Shown here: positions 13,421 to 25,975 of the stretch, in pieces | How the letters are laid out: each line of letters starts with the position of its first letter | How positions within the stretch are numbered: position 1 is the first letter of the stretch | Assembly: GCF_029227915.1 (NCBI RefSeq) | Contig: NC_079887.1 | Coordinates: 4,526,001 to 4,590,000 of the forward strand | Reading direction: 5' to 3' | Source: Hydractinia symbiolongicarpus | Taxonomy: Eukaryota > Cnidaria > Hydrozoa > Anthoathecata > Hydractiniidae | Length of the DNA: 64,000 bases | Program-made: the position numbers and the translations under genes | Notes under the pieces: generated by a model | Told to the model about the DNA's origin: nothing | Databases searched by the model: none | Seen by the model: only the letters and a program-made list of their open reading frames with translations

Positions 13421-13440
13421 CACAAACAAAGATAAAAATA
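13421..13440 (+). other. Non-satellite filler at a monomer junction
   Basis: After the header GGTCTCGGCC, where every other monomer continues with CGTATAGTCAAAAGTATA (18 bp) or a close variant, this copy has 20 unrelated bases, CACAAACAAAGATAAAAATA, and then resumes with CAAAGAAAGTACCC. The upstream header (GGTCTC) belongs to subtype f; the body downstream (CACAACTAAAACGC, AATGGG, GGTAAACG) belongs to subtype l. The patch thus sits exactly where the HOR order jumps from position 6 to position 15. Filler of this kind is expected from end-joining or template switching (inference). Confidence 0.75.
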
Positions 13441-14813
13441 CAAAGAAAGTACCCAGGGAGTAAACTCATTTCCCGAACGATTTTTAAAATTATTTTTTCA
13501 CAACTAAAACGCATGAGACTTGTAGTTTTCAAAAATGTTTTCATTTTTAATGGGACGCTGAATAAAAAAAGTTTAATCGCCGGTAAACGAAAACCCGCGA
13601 TTTCCCGTAAATCCCGGACTCGGCCCATATAGTCAAAAGTATACAAAGAAAGTACCCAGGGAGTAAACTCATTTCCTGAACGATTTTTTAAATTATTTTT
13701 TCACCACTAAAACGCATGAGACTTGTAGTTTTCAAAAATGTTTTCATTTTTGATGAGACGCTTAATGAAAGAGGTTTAATCGCCGGCAAACGAAAACCCG
13801 CGATTTCCCGTAAATCCCGGGCTTGGCCCGTATAGTCGAATGTATACAAAGAAAGTACCCAGGTAGTAAACTCATTTCCTAAACGATTTTTTAAATTTTT
13901 TTTTCACCACTAAAACGCATGAAACTTGTAGTTTTCAAAAATGTTTTCATTTTTGATAAGACGCTTAATGAAAGACGTTTAATCGCCGGTAAACGAAAAC
14001 CCGCGATTTCCCGTAAATCCCGGGCTTGGCCCGTATAGTCGAATGTATACAAAGAAAGTGCCCTGTGAGTAAACTCATTTCCAGAACGATTTTTTAAATT
14101 ATTTTTTCACCACTAAAACGCATGTGACTTGTAATTTTCAAAAATGTTTTCATTTTTGATGAGACGCATAATGAAAGAGGTTTAATCGCCGGCAAACGAA
14201 AACCCGCGATTTCCCGTAAATCCCGGGCTTGGCCCGTATAGTCGAATGTATGCAAAGAAAGTACCCAGGGAGTAAACTCATTTCCTGAACGATTTTTTAA
14301 ATTATCTTTTCACCACTAAAACGCATAAGACTTGTAGTTTTCAAAAATGTTTTCATTTTTGATGAGACGCTTAATGAAAGAGGTTTAATCGCCGGCAAAC
14401 GAAAACCCGCGATTTCCCGTAAATCCCGGGCTTGGCCCGTATAGTCGAATGTATACAAAGAAAGTACCCAGGGAGTAAACTCATTTCCTGAACGATTTTT
14501 TAATTTTTTTTTCACCACTAAAACGCATGAAACTTGTAGTTTTCAAAAATGTTTTCATTTTTGATAAGACGCTTAATGAAAGACGTTTAATCGCCGGCAA
14601 ACGAAAACACGCGATTTCCCGTAAATCCCGGGCTTGGCCCGTATAGTCGAATGTATACAAAGAAAGTACCCTGTGAGTAAACTCATTTCCAGAACGATTT
14701 TTTAAATTATTTTTTCACCACTAAAACGCATGTGACTTGTAGTTTTCAAAAATGTTTTCATTTTTGATGAGACGCATAATGAAAGAGGTTTAATCGCCGG
14801 CAAACGAAAACCC

Positions 14814-16030
14814 GCGATTTCCCGTAAATCCCGGGCTTGGCCCGTATAGTCGAATGTATACAAAGAAAGTACTTAGGGAGTAAACTCATTTCCTGAACGA
14901 TTTTTTAAATTATCTTTTCACCACTAAAACGCATAAGACTTGTAGTTTTCCAAAATGTTTTCATTTTTGATGGGACGCTTAATGAAAGAAGTTTAATCGC
15001 CGGCACACGAAAACCCGCGATTTCCCGTAAATCCCGGTCTCGGCCCGTATAGTCGAATGTATACAAAGAAAGTACCCAGGGAGTAAACTCATTTCCAGAA
15101 CGATTTTTTAAGTTATTTCTTCACCACTAAAACGCATAAGACTTGTAGTTTTCAAAAATGTTTTCATTTTTGTTGAGACGCTGAATAAAAGAAGTTTAAT
15201 CGCCGGCAAACAAAAACCGGCGATTTCCCGTAAATCCCGGGCTTGGCCCGTATAGTTGAATGTATATAAAGAAAGAACCCAGGGAGTAAACTCATTTCCA
15301 GAACGATTTTTGAAATTATCTTTTCACCACTAAAACGCATGAGACTTGTAGTTTTCAAAAATGTTTTCATTTTTGATGAGACGCTGAATAAAAGGAGTTT
15401 AAGCGCCGGCAAACGAAAACCCGCGATTTCCCGTAAATCCCGGTCTCGGCCCGTATAGTCAAAAGTATACAAAGAAAGTACCCAGGGAGTAAACTCATTT
15501 CCCGAACGATTTTTTAAATTATTTTTTCACCACTAAAACGCATGAGAATTGTAGTTTTCAGAAATGTTTTCATTTTTGATGGGACGCTTAATGAAAGTGG
15601 TTTAATCGCTGGCAAACGAAAACCCGCGATTTCCCGTAAATCCCGGGCTTGACCCGTATAGTCGAATGTATACAAAGAAAGTACCCTGTGAGTAAACTCA
15701 ATTCCAAAACGATTTTTTAAATTATCTTTTCACCAATAAAACGCATGAGACTTATAGTTTTCAAAAATGTTTTCATTTTTGATGAGACGCTGAATAAAAG
15801 AAGTTTAATCGCCGGCAAACGAAAACCCGCCATTTCCCGTAAACCCCGGACTTGGCCCGTATAGTCAAAAGTATACAAAGAAAGTACCCAGGGAGTAAAC
15901 TCATTTCCTAAACGATTTTTTAAATAGTTTTTCACCACCAAAACGCATGAGACTTGTAGTTTTTAAAAATGTTTTCATTTTTGATGAGACGCCTAATGAA
16001 AGAGGTTTAATCGCCGGCAAACGAAAACCC
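14814..16030 (+). repeat. c-d-e-f-g-h hexamer, copy 2
   Basis: 1,217 bp, same six subtypes as 4469-5684. Local marks: ACTTAGGGAG at ~14871 in c, TTTGTTGAGACGC at ~15170 in d, and AAAGAACCCAGGG at ~15272 in e. The monomer that follows starts with the unusual AAATCAAGGGTTTGG, also found after the h monomers at ~18.48 and ~19.70 kb. Confidence 0.82.
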
Positions 16031-17359
16031 GCGATTTCCCGTAAATCAAGGGTTTGGCCCGTATAGTCGAATGTATAGAAAGAGAGTACCCTGTGAGTAA
16101 ACTCATTTCCAGAACGATTTGTTAAATTATTTTTTCACCACTAAAACGCATAAGACTTGTAGTTTTCAAAAATGTTTTCATTTTTGATGAGACGCTGAAT
16201 AAAAGAAGTTTAAACGCCGGCAAACGAAAACCGGCGATTTTCCATAAATCCCGTGCTTGGCCCGTATAGTTGAATGTATATAAAGAAACTACCCAGGGAG
16301 TAAACAGATTTCCCGAACGATTTTTCTAATTATTTCTGCACCACTAGAACGAATGAGACTTGTAGTTTTCAAAAATGTTTTCATTTTTAATGAGACGCTT
16401 AATGAAAGAGGTTTAATCGCCGGCAAACGAAAACCCGCGATTTCCCGTAAATCCCGGGCTTGTCCCGTATAGTCAAATGTATACAAAGAAAGTACCCTGT
16501 GAGTAAACTCATTTCCAGAACGATTTTTTAAATTATCTTTTCACCACTAAAACGCATGAGACTTGTAGTTTTCAAAAATGTTTTCATTTTTAATGGGACG
16601 CTGAATAAAAAAAGTTTAATCGCCGGTAAACGAAAACCCGCGATTTCCCGTAAATCCCGGACTCGGCCCATATAGTCAAAAGTATACAAAGAAAGTACCC
16701 AGGGAGTAAACTCATTTCCTGAACGATTTTTTAAATTATTTTTTCACCACTAAAACGCATGAGACTTGTAGTTTTTAAAAATGTTTTCATTTTTGATAAG
16801 ACGCTGAATAAAAGGAGTTTAAACGCCGGCAAACGAAAACCTGCGATTTCCCGTAAATCCCGGACTCGGCCCGTATAGTCAAAAGTATACAAAGAAAGTA
16901 GCCAGGGAGTAAACTCATTTCCCGAACGATTTTTAAAATTATTTTTTCACAACTATAACGCATGAGACTTGTAGTTTTCAAAAATGTTTTCATTTTTAAT
17001 GGGACGCTGAATAAAAAAAGTTTAATCGCCGGTAAACGAAAACCCGCGATTTCCCGTAAATCCCGGACTCGGCCCATATAGTCAAAAGTATACAAAGAAA
17101 GTACCCAGGGAGTAAACTCATTTCCTGAACGATTTTTTAAATTATTTTTTCACCACTAAAACGCATGAGACTTGTAGTTTTCAAAAATGTTTTCATTTTT
17201 GATGAGACGCTTAATGAAAGAGGTTTAATCGCCGGCAAACGAAAACCTGCGATTTCCCGTAAATCCCGGGCTTGGCCCGTATAGTCGAATGTATACAAAG
17301 AAAGTACCCAGGGAGTAAACTCATTTCCTGAACGATTTTTTAAATTTTTTTTTCACCAC

Positions 17360-18580
17360 TAAAACGCATGAAACTTGTAGTTTTCAAAAATGTTTTCATT
17401 TTTGATAAGACGCTTAATGAAAGACGTTTAATCGCCGGCAAACGAAAACCCGCGATTTCCCGTAAATCCCGGGCTTGGCCCGTATAGTCGAATGTATACA
17501 AAGAAAGTACCCTGTGAGTAAACTCATTTCCAGAACGATTTTTTAAATTATTTTTTCACCACTAAAACGCATGTGACTTGTAGTTTTCAAAAATGTTTTC
17601 ATTTTTGATGAGGCGCATAATGAAAGAGGTTTAATCGCCGGCAAACGAAAACCCGCGATTTCCCGTAAATCCCGGGCTTGGCCCGTAAAGTCGAATGTAT
17701 ACAAAGAAAGTACCCAGGGAGTAAACTCATTTCCTGAACGATTTTTTAAATTATCTTTTCACCACTAAAACGCATAAGACTTGTAGTTTTTAAAAATGTT
17801 TTCATTTTTGATGAGACGCTTAATGAAAGAGGTTTAATCGCCGGCAAACGAAAACCCGCGATTTCCCGTAAATCCCGGGCTTGGCCCGTATAGTCGAATG
17901 TATACAAAGAAAGTACCCAGGGAGTAAACTCATTTCCTGAACGATTTTTTAAATTTTTTTTTCACCACTAAAACGCATGAGAATTGTAGTTTTCAGAAAT
18001 GTTTTCATTTTTGATGGGACGCTTAATGAAAGTGGTTTAATCGCTGGCAAACGAAAACCCGCGATTTCCCGTAAATCCCGGGCTTGACCCGTATAGTCGA
18101 ATGTATACAAAGAAAGTACCCTGTGAGTAAACTCAATTCCAAAACGATTTTTTAAATTATCTTTTCACCAATAAAACGCATGAGACTTGTAGTTTTCAAA
18201 AATGTTTTCATTTTTGATGAGACGCTGAATAAAAGAAGTTTAATCGCCGGCAAACGAAAACCCGCCATTTCCCGTAAACCCCGGACTTGGCCCGTATAGT
18301 CAAAAGTATACAAAGAAAGTACCCAGGGAGTAAACTCATTTCCTAAACGATTTTTTAAATAGTTTTTCACCACCAAAACGCATGAGACTTGTAGTTTTTA
18401 AAAATGTTTTCATTTTTGATGAGACGCCTAATGAAAGAGGTTTAATCGCCGGCAAACGAAAACCCGCGATTTCCCGTAAATCAAGGGTTTGGCCCGTATA
18501 GTCGAATGTATACAAAGAAAGTACCCTGTGAGTAAACTCATTTCCAGAACGATTTTTTAAATTATTTTTTCACCACTAAA
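17360..18580 (+). repeat. 1,217 bp tandem duplication, copy 1 (6 monomers)
   Basis: Order b-a-n-f-g-h; repeated at +1,217 bp. Shared private variants: GATGAGGCGCATAATG (17607 and 18824), CCCGTAAAGTCGAATG (~17.69 and ~18.90 kb) and TCAAGGGTTTGG (18481 and 19698). Boundaries are approximate to within about 30 bp, because the ends fall in conserved sequence. Confidence 0.82.
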
Positions 18581-19797
18581 ACGCATGAAACTTGTAGTTT
18601 TCAAAAATGTTTTCATTTTTGATAAGACGCTTAATGAAAGACGTTTAATCGCCGGCAAACGAAAACCCGCGATTTCCCGTAAATCCCGGGCTTGGCCCGT
18701 ATAGTCGAATGTATACAAAGAAAGTACCCTGTGAGTAAACTCATTTCCAGAACGATTTTTTAAATTATTTTTTCACCACTAAAACGCATGTGACTTGTAG
18801 TTTTCAAAAATGTTTTCATTTTTGATGAGGCGCATAATGAAAGAGGTTTAATCGCCGGCAAACGAAAACCCGCGATTTCCCGTAAATCCCGGGCTTGGCC
18901 CGTAAAGTCGAATGTATACAAAGAAAGTACCCAGGGAGTAAACTCATTTCCTGAACGATTTTTTAAATTATCTTTTCACCACTAAAACGCATAAGACTTG
19001 TAGTTTTTAAAAATGTTTTCATTTTTGATGAGACGCTTAATGAAAGAGGTTTAATCGCCGGCAAACGAAAACCCGCGATTTCCCGTAAATCCCGGGCTTG
19101 GCCCGTATAGTCGAATGTATACAAAGAAAGTACCCAGGGAGTAAACTCATTTCCTGAACGATTTTTTAAATTTTTTTTTCACCACTAAAACGCATGAGAA
19201 TTGTAGTTTTCAGAAATGTTTTCATTTTTGATGGGACGCTTAATGAAAGTGGTTTAATCGCTGGCAAACGAAAACCCGCGATTTCCCGTAAATCCCGGGC
19301 TTGACCCGTATAGTCGAATGTATACAAAGAAAGTACCCTGTGAGTAAACTCAATTCCAAAACGATTTTTTAAATTATCTTTTCACCAATAAAACGCATGA
19401 GACTTGTAGTTTTCAAAAATGTTTTCATTTTTGATGAGACGCTGAATAAAAGAAGTTTAATCGCCGGCAAACGAAAACCCGCCATTTCCCGTAAACCCCG
19501 GACTTGGCCCGTATAGTCAAAAGTATACAAAGAAAGTACCCAGGGAGTAAACTCATTTCCTAAACGATTTTTTAAATAGTTTTTCACCACCAAAACGCAT
19601 GAGACTTGTAGTTTTTAAAAATGTTTTCATTTTTGATGAGACGCCTAATGAAAGAGGTTTAATCGCCGGCAAACGAAAACCCGCGATTTCCCGTAAATCA
19701 AGGGTTTGGCCCGTATAGTCGAATGTATACAAAGAAAGTACCCTGTGAGTAAACTCATTTCCAGAACGATTTTTTAAATTATTTTTTCACCACTAAA
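18581..19797 (+). repeat. 1,217 bp tandem duplication, copy 2 (6 monomers)
   Basis: Second copy of ~17360-18580. Its first monomer is chimeric: a TTATTTTTTCACC front inherited from the preceding o/a-type monomer, joined to a GCATGAAAC/GATAAG/AAAGACG b-type end near 18585. This marks the exchange point. Confidence 0.82.
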
Positions 19798-19921
19798 ACG
19801 CATAAGACTTGTAGTTTTCAAAAATGTTTTCATTTTTGATGAGACGCTGAATAAAAGAAGTTTAAACGCCGGCAAACGAAAACCGGCGATTTCCCATAAA
19901 TCCCGTGCTTGGCCCGTATAG

Positions 19922-20936
19922 TTGAATGTATATAAAGAAACTACCCAGGGAGTAAACAGATTTCCCGAACGATTTTTCTAATTATTTCTGCACCACTAGA
20001 ACGAATGAGACTTGTAGTTTTCAAAAATGTTTTCATTTTTAATGAGACGCTTAATGAAAGAGGTTTAATCGCCGGCAAACGAAAACCCGCGATTTCCCGT
20101 AAATCCCGGGCTTGTCCCGTATAGTCAAATGTATACAAAGAAAGTACCCTGTGAGTAAACTCATTTCCAGAACGATTTTTTAAATTATCTATTCACCACT
20201 AAAACGCATGAGACTTGTAGTTTTCAAAAATGTTTTCATTTTTAATGGGACGCTGAATAAAAAAAGTTTAATCGCCGGTAAACGAAAACCCGCGATTTCC
20301 CGTAAATCCCGGACTCGGCCCATATAGTCAAAAGTATACAAAGAAAGTACCCAGGGAGTAAACTCATTTCCTGAACGATTTTTTAAATTATTTTTTCACC
20401 ACTAAAACGCATGAGACTTGTAGTTTTTAAAAATGTTTTCATTTTTGATAAGACGCTGAATAAAAGGAGTTTAAACGCCGGCAAACGAAAACCTGCGATT
20501 TCCCGTAAATCCCGGACTCGGCCCGTATAGTCAAAAGTATACAAAGAAAGTACCCAGGGAGTAAACTCATTTCCCGAACGATTTTTAAAATTATTTTTTC
20601 ACAACTATAACGCATGAGACTTGTAGTTTTCAAAAATGTTTTCATTTTTAATGGGACGCTGAATAAAAAAAGTTTAATCGCCGGTAAACGAAAACCCGCG
20701 ATTTCCCGTAAATCCCGGACTCGGCCCATATAGTCAAAAGTATACAAAGAAAGTACCCAGGGAGTAAACTCATTTCCTGAACGATTTTTTAAATTATTTT
20801 TTCACCACTAAAACGCATGAGACTTGTAGTTTTCAAAAATGTTTTCATTTTTGATGAGACGCCTAATGAAAGAGGTTTAATCGCCGGCAAACGAAAACCC
20901 GCGATTTCCCATAAATCCCGTGCTTGGCCCGTATAG
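19922..20936 (+). repeat. 1,015 bp pentamer repeat, copy 1
   Basis: Five monomers: i (TGAATGTATATAAAG, CTGCACCACTAGAACG), an AATGGG/GGTAAACG monomer, a GATAAG/GGAGTTTAAACG monomer, a CACAACTATAACGC monomer and an n-like monomer ending CCTAATGAAAGAGG. The next copy starts 1,015 bp downstream. The first four monomers also occur once, upstream, at about 16.27-17.05 kb. Confidence 0.83.
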
Positions 20937-21951
20937 TTGAATGTATATAAAGAAACTACCCAGGGAGTAAACAGATTTCCCGAACGATTTTTCTAATTAT
21001 TTCTGCACCACTAGAACGAATGAGACTTGTAGTTTTCAAAAATGTTTTCATTTTTAATGAGACGCTTAATGAAAGAGGTTTAATCGCCGGCAAACGAAAA
21101 CCCGCGATTTCCCGTAAATCCCGGGCTTGTCCCGTATAGTCAAATGTATACAAAGAAAGTACCCTGTGAGTAAACTCATTTCCAGAACGATTTTTTAAAT
21201 TATCTTTTCACCACTAAAACGCATGAGACTTGTAGTTTTCAAAAATGTTTTCATTTTTAATGGGACGCTGAATAAAAAAAGTTTAATCGCCGGTAAACGA
21301 AAACCCGCGATTTCCCGTAAATCCCGGACTCGGCCCATATAGTCAAAAGTATACAAAGAAAGTACCCAGGGAGTAAACTCATTTCCTGAACGATTTTTTA
21401 AATTATTTTTTCACCACTAAAACGCATGAGACTTGTAGTTTTTAAAAATGTTTTCATTTTTGATAAGACGCTGAATAAAAGGAGTTTAAACGCCGGCAAA
21501 CGAAAACCTGCGATTTCCCGTAAATCCCGGACTCGGCCCGTATAGTCAAAAGTATACAAAGAAAGTACCCAGGGAGTAAACTCATTTCCCGAACGATTTT
21601 TAAAATTATTTTTTCACAACTATAACGCATGAGACTTGTAGTTTCCAAAAATGTTTTCATTTTTAATGGGACGCTGAATAAAAAAAGTTTAATCGCCGGT
21701 AAACGAAAACCCGCGATTTCCCGTAAATCCCGGACTCGGCCCATATAGTCAAAAGTATACAAAGAAAGTACCCAGGGAGTAAACTCATTTCCTGAACGAT
21801 TTTTTAAATTATTTTTTCACCACTAAAACGCATGAGACTTGTAGTTTTCAAAAATGTTTTCATTTTTGATGAGACGCTTAATGAAAGAGGTTTAATCGCC
21901 GGCAAACGAAAACCTGCGATTTCCCGTAAATCCCGGGCTTGGCCCGTATAG
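20937..21951 (+). repeat. 1,015 bp pentamer repeat, copy 2
   Basis: Same five-monomer order as copy 1. Its fourth monomer has GTAGTTTCCAAAAATG at ~21637, a change absent from copy 1 but present in copy 3 at exactly +1,015 bp. Copies 2 and 3 are therefore the most recently separated pair. The end of the unit passes into the b monomer that opens copy 3. Confidence 0.83.
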
Positions 21952-22890
21952 TCGAATGTATACAAAGAAAGTACCCAGGGAGTAAACTCATTTCCTGAAC
22001 GATTTTTAAAATTTTTTTTTCACCACTAAAACGCATGAAACTTGTAGTTTTCAAAAATGTTTTCATTTTTGATAAGACGCTTAATGAAAGACGTTTAATC
22101 GCCGGCAAACGAAAACCCGCGATTTCCCGTAAATCCCGGGCTTGGCCCGTATAGTCGAATGTATACAAAGAAAGTACCCTGTGAGTAAACTCATTTCCAG
22201 AACGATTTTTTAAATTATTTTTTCACCACTAAAACGCATGAGACTTGTAGTTTTCAAAAATGTTTTCATTTTTAATGGGACGCTGAATAAAAAAAGTTTA
22301 ATCGCCGGTAAACGAAAACCCGCGATTTCCCGTAAATCCCGGACTCGGCCCATATAGTCAAAAGTATACAAAGAAAGTACCCAGGGAGTAAACTCATTTC
22401 CTGAACGATTTTTTAAATTATTTTTTCACCACTAAAACGCATGAGACTTGTAGTTTTTAAAAATGTTTTCATTTTTGATAAGACGCTGAATAAAAGGAGT
22501 TTAAACGCCGGCAAACGAAAACCTGCGATTTCCCGTAAATCCCGGACTCGGCCCGTATAGTCAAAAGTATACAAAGAAAGTACCCAGGGAGTAAACTCAT
22601 TTCCCGAACGATTTTTAAAATTATTTTTTCACAACTATAACGCATGAGACTTGTAGTTTCCAAAAATGTTTTCATTTTTAATGGGACGCTGAATAAAAAA
22701 AGTTTAATCGCCGGTAAACGAAAACCCGCGATTTCCCGTAAATCCCGGACTCGGCCCATATAGTCAAAAGTATACAAAGAAAGTACCCAGGGAGTAAACT
22801 CATTTCCTGAACGATTTTTTAAATTATTTTTTCACCACTAAAACGCATGAGACTTGTAGTTTTCAAAAATGTTTTCATTTTTGATGAGAC
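21952..22890 (+). repeat. 1,015 bp pentamer repeat, copy 3 (i replaced by b)
   Basis: The register of 1,015 bp continues, but the i monomer is replaced by a b-type monomer (GCATGAAAC, GATAAG, AAAGACG at ~22.03-22.10 kb). The remaining monomers match copy 2, including the private GTTTCCAAAAATG at 22656. Replacement without change of register suggests conversion, or an exchange spanning whole monomers. Confidence 0.78.
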
Positions 22891-25800
22891 GCTTAATGAA
22901 AGAGGTTTAATCGCCGGCAAACGAAAACCTGCGATTTCCCGTAAATCCCGGGCTTGGCCCGTATAGTCGAATGTATACAAAGAAAGTACCCAGGGAGTAA
23001 ACTCATTTCCTGAACGATTTTTTAAATTTTTTTTTCACCACTAAAACGCATGAAACTTGTAGTTTTCAAAAATGTTTTCATTTTTGATAAGACGCTTAAT
23101 GAAAGACGTTTAATCGCCGGCAAACGAAAACCCGCGATTTCCCGTAAATCCCGGGCTTGGCCCGTATAGTCGAATGTATACAAAGAAAGTACCCTGTGAG
23201 TAAACTCATTTCCAGAACGATTTTTTAAATTATTTTTTCACCACTAAAACGCATGTGACTTGTAGTTTTCAAAAATGTTTTCATTTTTGATGAGACGCAT
23301 AATGAAAGAGGTTTAATCGCCGGCAAACGAAAACCCGCGATTTCCCGTAAATCCCGGGCTTGGCCCGTAAAGTCGAATGTATACAAAGAAAGTACCCAGG
23401 GAGTAAACTCATTTCCTGAACGATTTTTTAAATTATCTTTTCACCACTAAAACGCATAAGACTTGTAGTTTTTAAAAATGTTTTCATTTTTGATGAGACG
23501 CTTAATGAAAGAGGTTTAATCGCCGGCAAACGAAAACCCGCGATTTCCCGTAAATCCCGGGCTTGGCCCGTATAGTCGAATGTATACAAAGAAAGTACCC
23601 AGGGAGTAAACTCATTTCCTGAACGATTTTTTAAATTTTTTTTTCACCACTAAAACGCATGAAACTTGTAGTTTTCAAAAATGTTTTCATTTTTGATAAG
23701 ACGCTTAATGAAAGACGTTTAATCGCCGGCAAACGAAAACCTGCGATTTCCCGTAAATCCCGGGCTTGGCCCGTATAGTCGAATGTACACAAAGAAAGTA
23801 CCCTGTGAGTAAACTCATTTCCAGAACGATTTTTTAAGTTATTTTTTCACCACTAAAACGCATGAGACTTGTAGTTTTCAAAAATGTTTTCATTTTTGAT
23901 GAGACGCTTAATGAAAGAGGTTTAATCGCCGGCAAACGAAAACCCGCGATTTCCCGTAAATCCCGGGCTTGGCCCGTATAGTCGAATGTATACAAAGAAA
24001 GTACCCAGGGAGTAAACTCATTTCCTAAACGATTTTTTAAATTTTTTTTTCACCACTAAAACGCATGAAACTTGTAGTTTTCAAAAATGTTTTCATTTTT
24101 GATAAGACGCTTAATGAAAGACGTTTAATCGCCGGCAAACGAAAACCCACGATTTCCCGTAAATCCCGGGCTTGGCCCGTATAGTCGAATGTATACAAAG
24201 AAAGTACCCTGTGAGTAAACTCATTTCCAGAACGATTTTTCAAATTATTTTTTCACCACTAAAACGCATGTGACTTGTAGTTTTCAAAAATGTTTTCATT
24301 TTTGATGAGACGCATAATGAAAGAGGTTTAATCGCCGGCAAACGAAAACCCGCGATTTCCCGTAAATCCCGGGCTTGGCCCGTATAGTCGAATGTATACA
24401 AAGAAAGTACCCAGGGAGTAAACTCATTTCCTGTACGATTTTTTAAATTATCTTTTCACCACTAAAACGCATAAGACTTGTAGTTTTCAAAAATGTTTTC
24501 ATTTTTGATGAGACGCTTAATGAAAGAGGTTTAATCGCCGGCAAACGAAAACCCGCGATTTCCCGTAAATCCCGGGCTTGGCCCGTATAGTCGAATGTAT
24601 ACAAAGAAAGTACCCAGGGAGTAAACTCATTTCCTGAACGATTTTTTAAATTTTTTTTTCACCACTAAAACGCATGAAACTTGTAGTTTTCAAAAATTTT
24701 TTCATTTTTGATAAGACGCTTAATGAAAGACGTTTAATCGCCGGCAAACGAAAACCTGCGATTTCCCGTAAATCCCGGGCTTGGCCCGTATAGTCGAATG
24801 TACACAAAGAAAGTACCCTGTGAGTAAACTCATTTCCAGAACGATTTTTTAAGTTATTTTTTCACCACTAAAACGCATGAGACTTGTAGTTTTCAAAAAT
24901 GTTTTCATTTTTGATGAGACGCTTAATGAAAGAGGTTTAATCGCCGGCAAACGAAAACCCGCGATTTCCCGTAAATCCCGGGCTTGGCCCGTATAGTCGA
25001 ATGTATACAAAGAAAGTACCCAGGGAGTAAACTCATTTCCTAAACGATTTTTTAAATTTTTTTTTCACCACTAAAACGCATGAAACTTGTAGTTTTCAAA
25101 AATGTTTTCATTTTTGATAAGACGCTTAATGAAAGACGTTTAATCGCCGGCAAACGAAAACCCACGATTTCCCGTAAATCCCCGGCTTGGCCCGTATAGT
25201 CGAATGTATACAAAGAAAGTACCCTGTGAGTAAACTCATTTCCAGAACGATTTTTTAAATTATTTTTTCACCACTAAAACGCATGTGACTTGTAGTTTTC
25301 AAAAATGTTTTCATTTTTGATGAGACGCATAATGAAAGAGGTTTAATCGCCGGCAAACGAAAACCCGCGATTTCCCGTAAATCCCGGGCTTGGCCCGTAT
25401 AGTCGAATGTATACAAAGAAAGTACCCAGGGAGTAAACTCATTTCCTGAACGATTTTTTAAATTATCTTTTCACCACTAAAACGCATAAGACTTGTAGTT
25501 TTCAAAAATGTTTTCATTTTTGATGAGACGCTTAATGAAAGAGGTTTAATCGCCGGCAAACGAAAACCCGCGATTTCCCGTAAATCCCGGGCTTGGCCCG
25601 TATAGTCAAATGTATACAAAGAAAGTACCCAGGGAGTAAACTCATTTCCTGAACGATTTTTTAAATTTTTTTTTCACCACTAAAACGCATGAAACTTGTA
25701 GTTTGCAAAAATGTTTTCATTTTTGATAAGACGCTTAATGAAAAACGTTTAATCGCCGGCAAACGAAAAACCGCGATTTCCCGTAAATCCCGGGCTTGGC

Positions 25801-25975
25801 CCGTATAGTCGAATGTATACAAAGAAAGTACCCTGTGAGTAAACTCATTTCCAGAACGATTTTTTAAATTATTTTTTCACCACTAAAACGCATGTGACTT
25901 GTAGTTTTCAAAAATGTTTTCATTTTTGATGAGACGCATAATGAAAGAGGTTTAATCGCCGGCAAACGAAAACCC
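22891..25975 (+). repeat. Satellite block dominated by b, a and n monomers
   Basis: About 15 monomers with short-range patterns of b, a and n. A four-monomer pattern recurs at ~812 bp: GTACACAAAG at ~23786 and ~24801, and CCCACGATTTCCC at ~24146 and ~25161, repeat at +1,015 bp. The private GAATGTACACAAAG and AAGTTATTTTTTC shared by ~23.79 and ~24.80 kb point to a local pentamer duplication. One monomer at ~24696 has AAAAATTTTTTCATT, a G-to-T change that breaks the AT hairpin loop edge. Confidence 0.65.
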
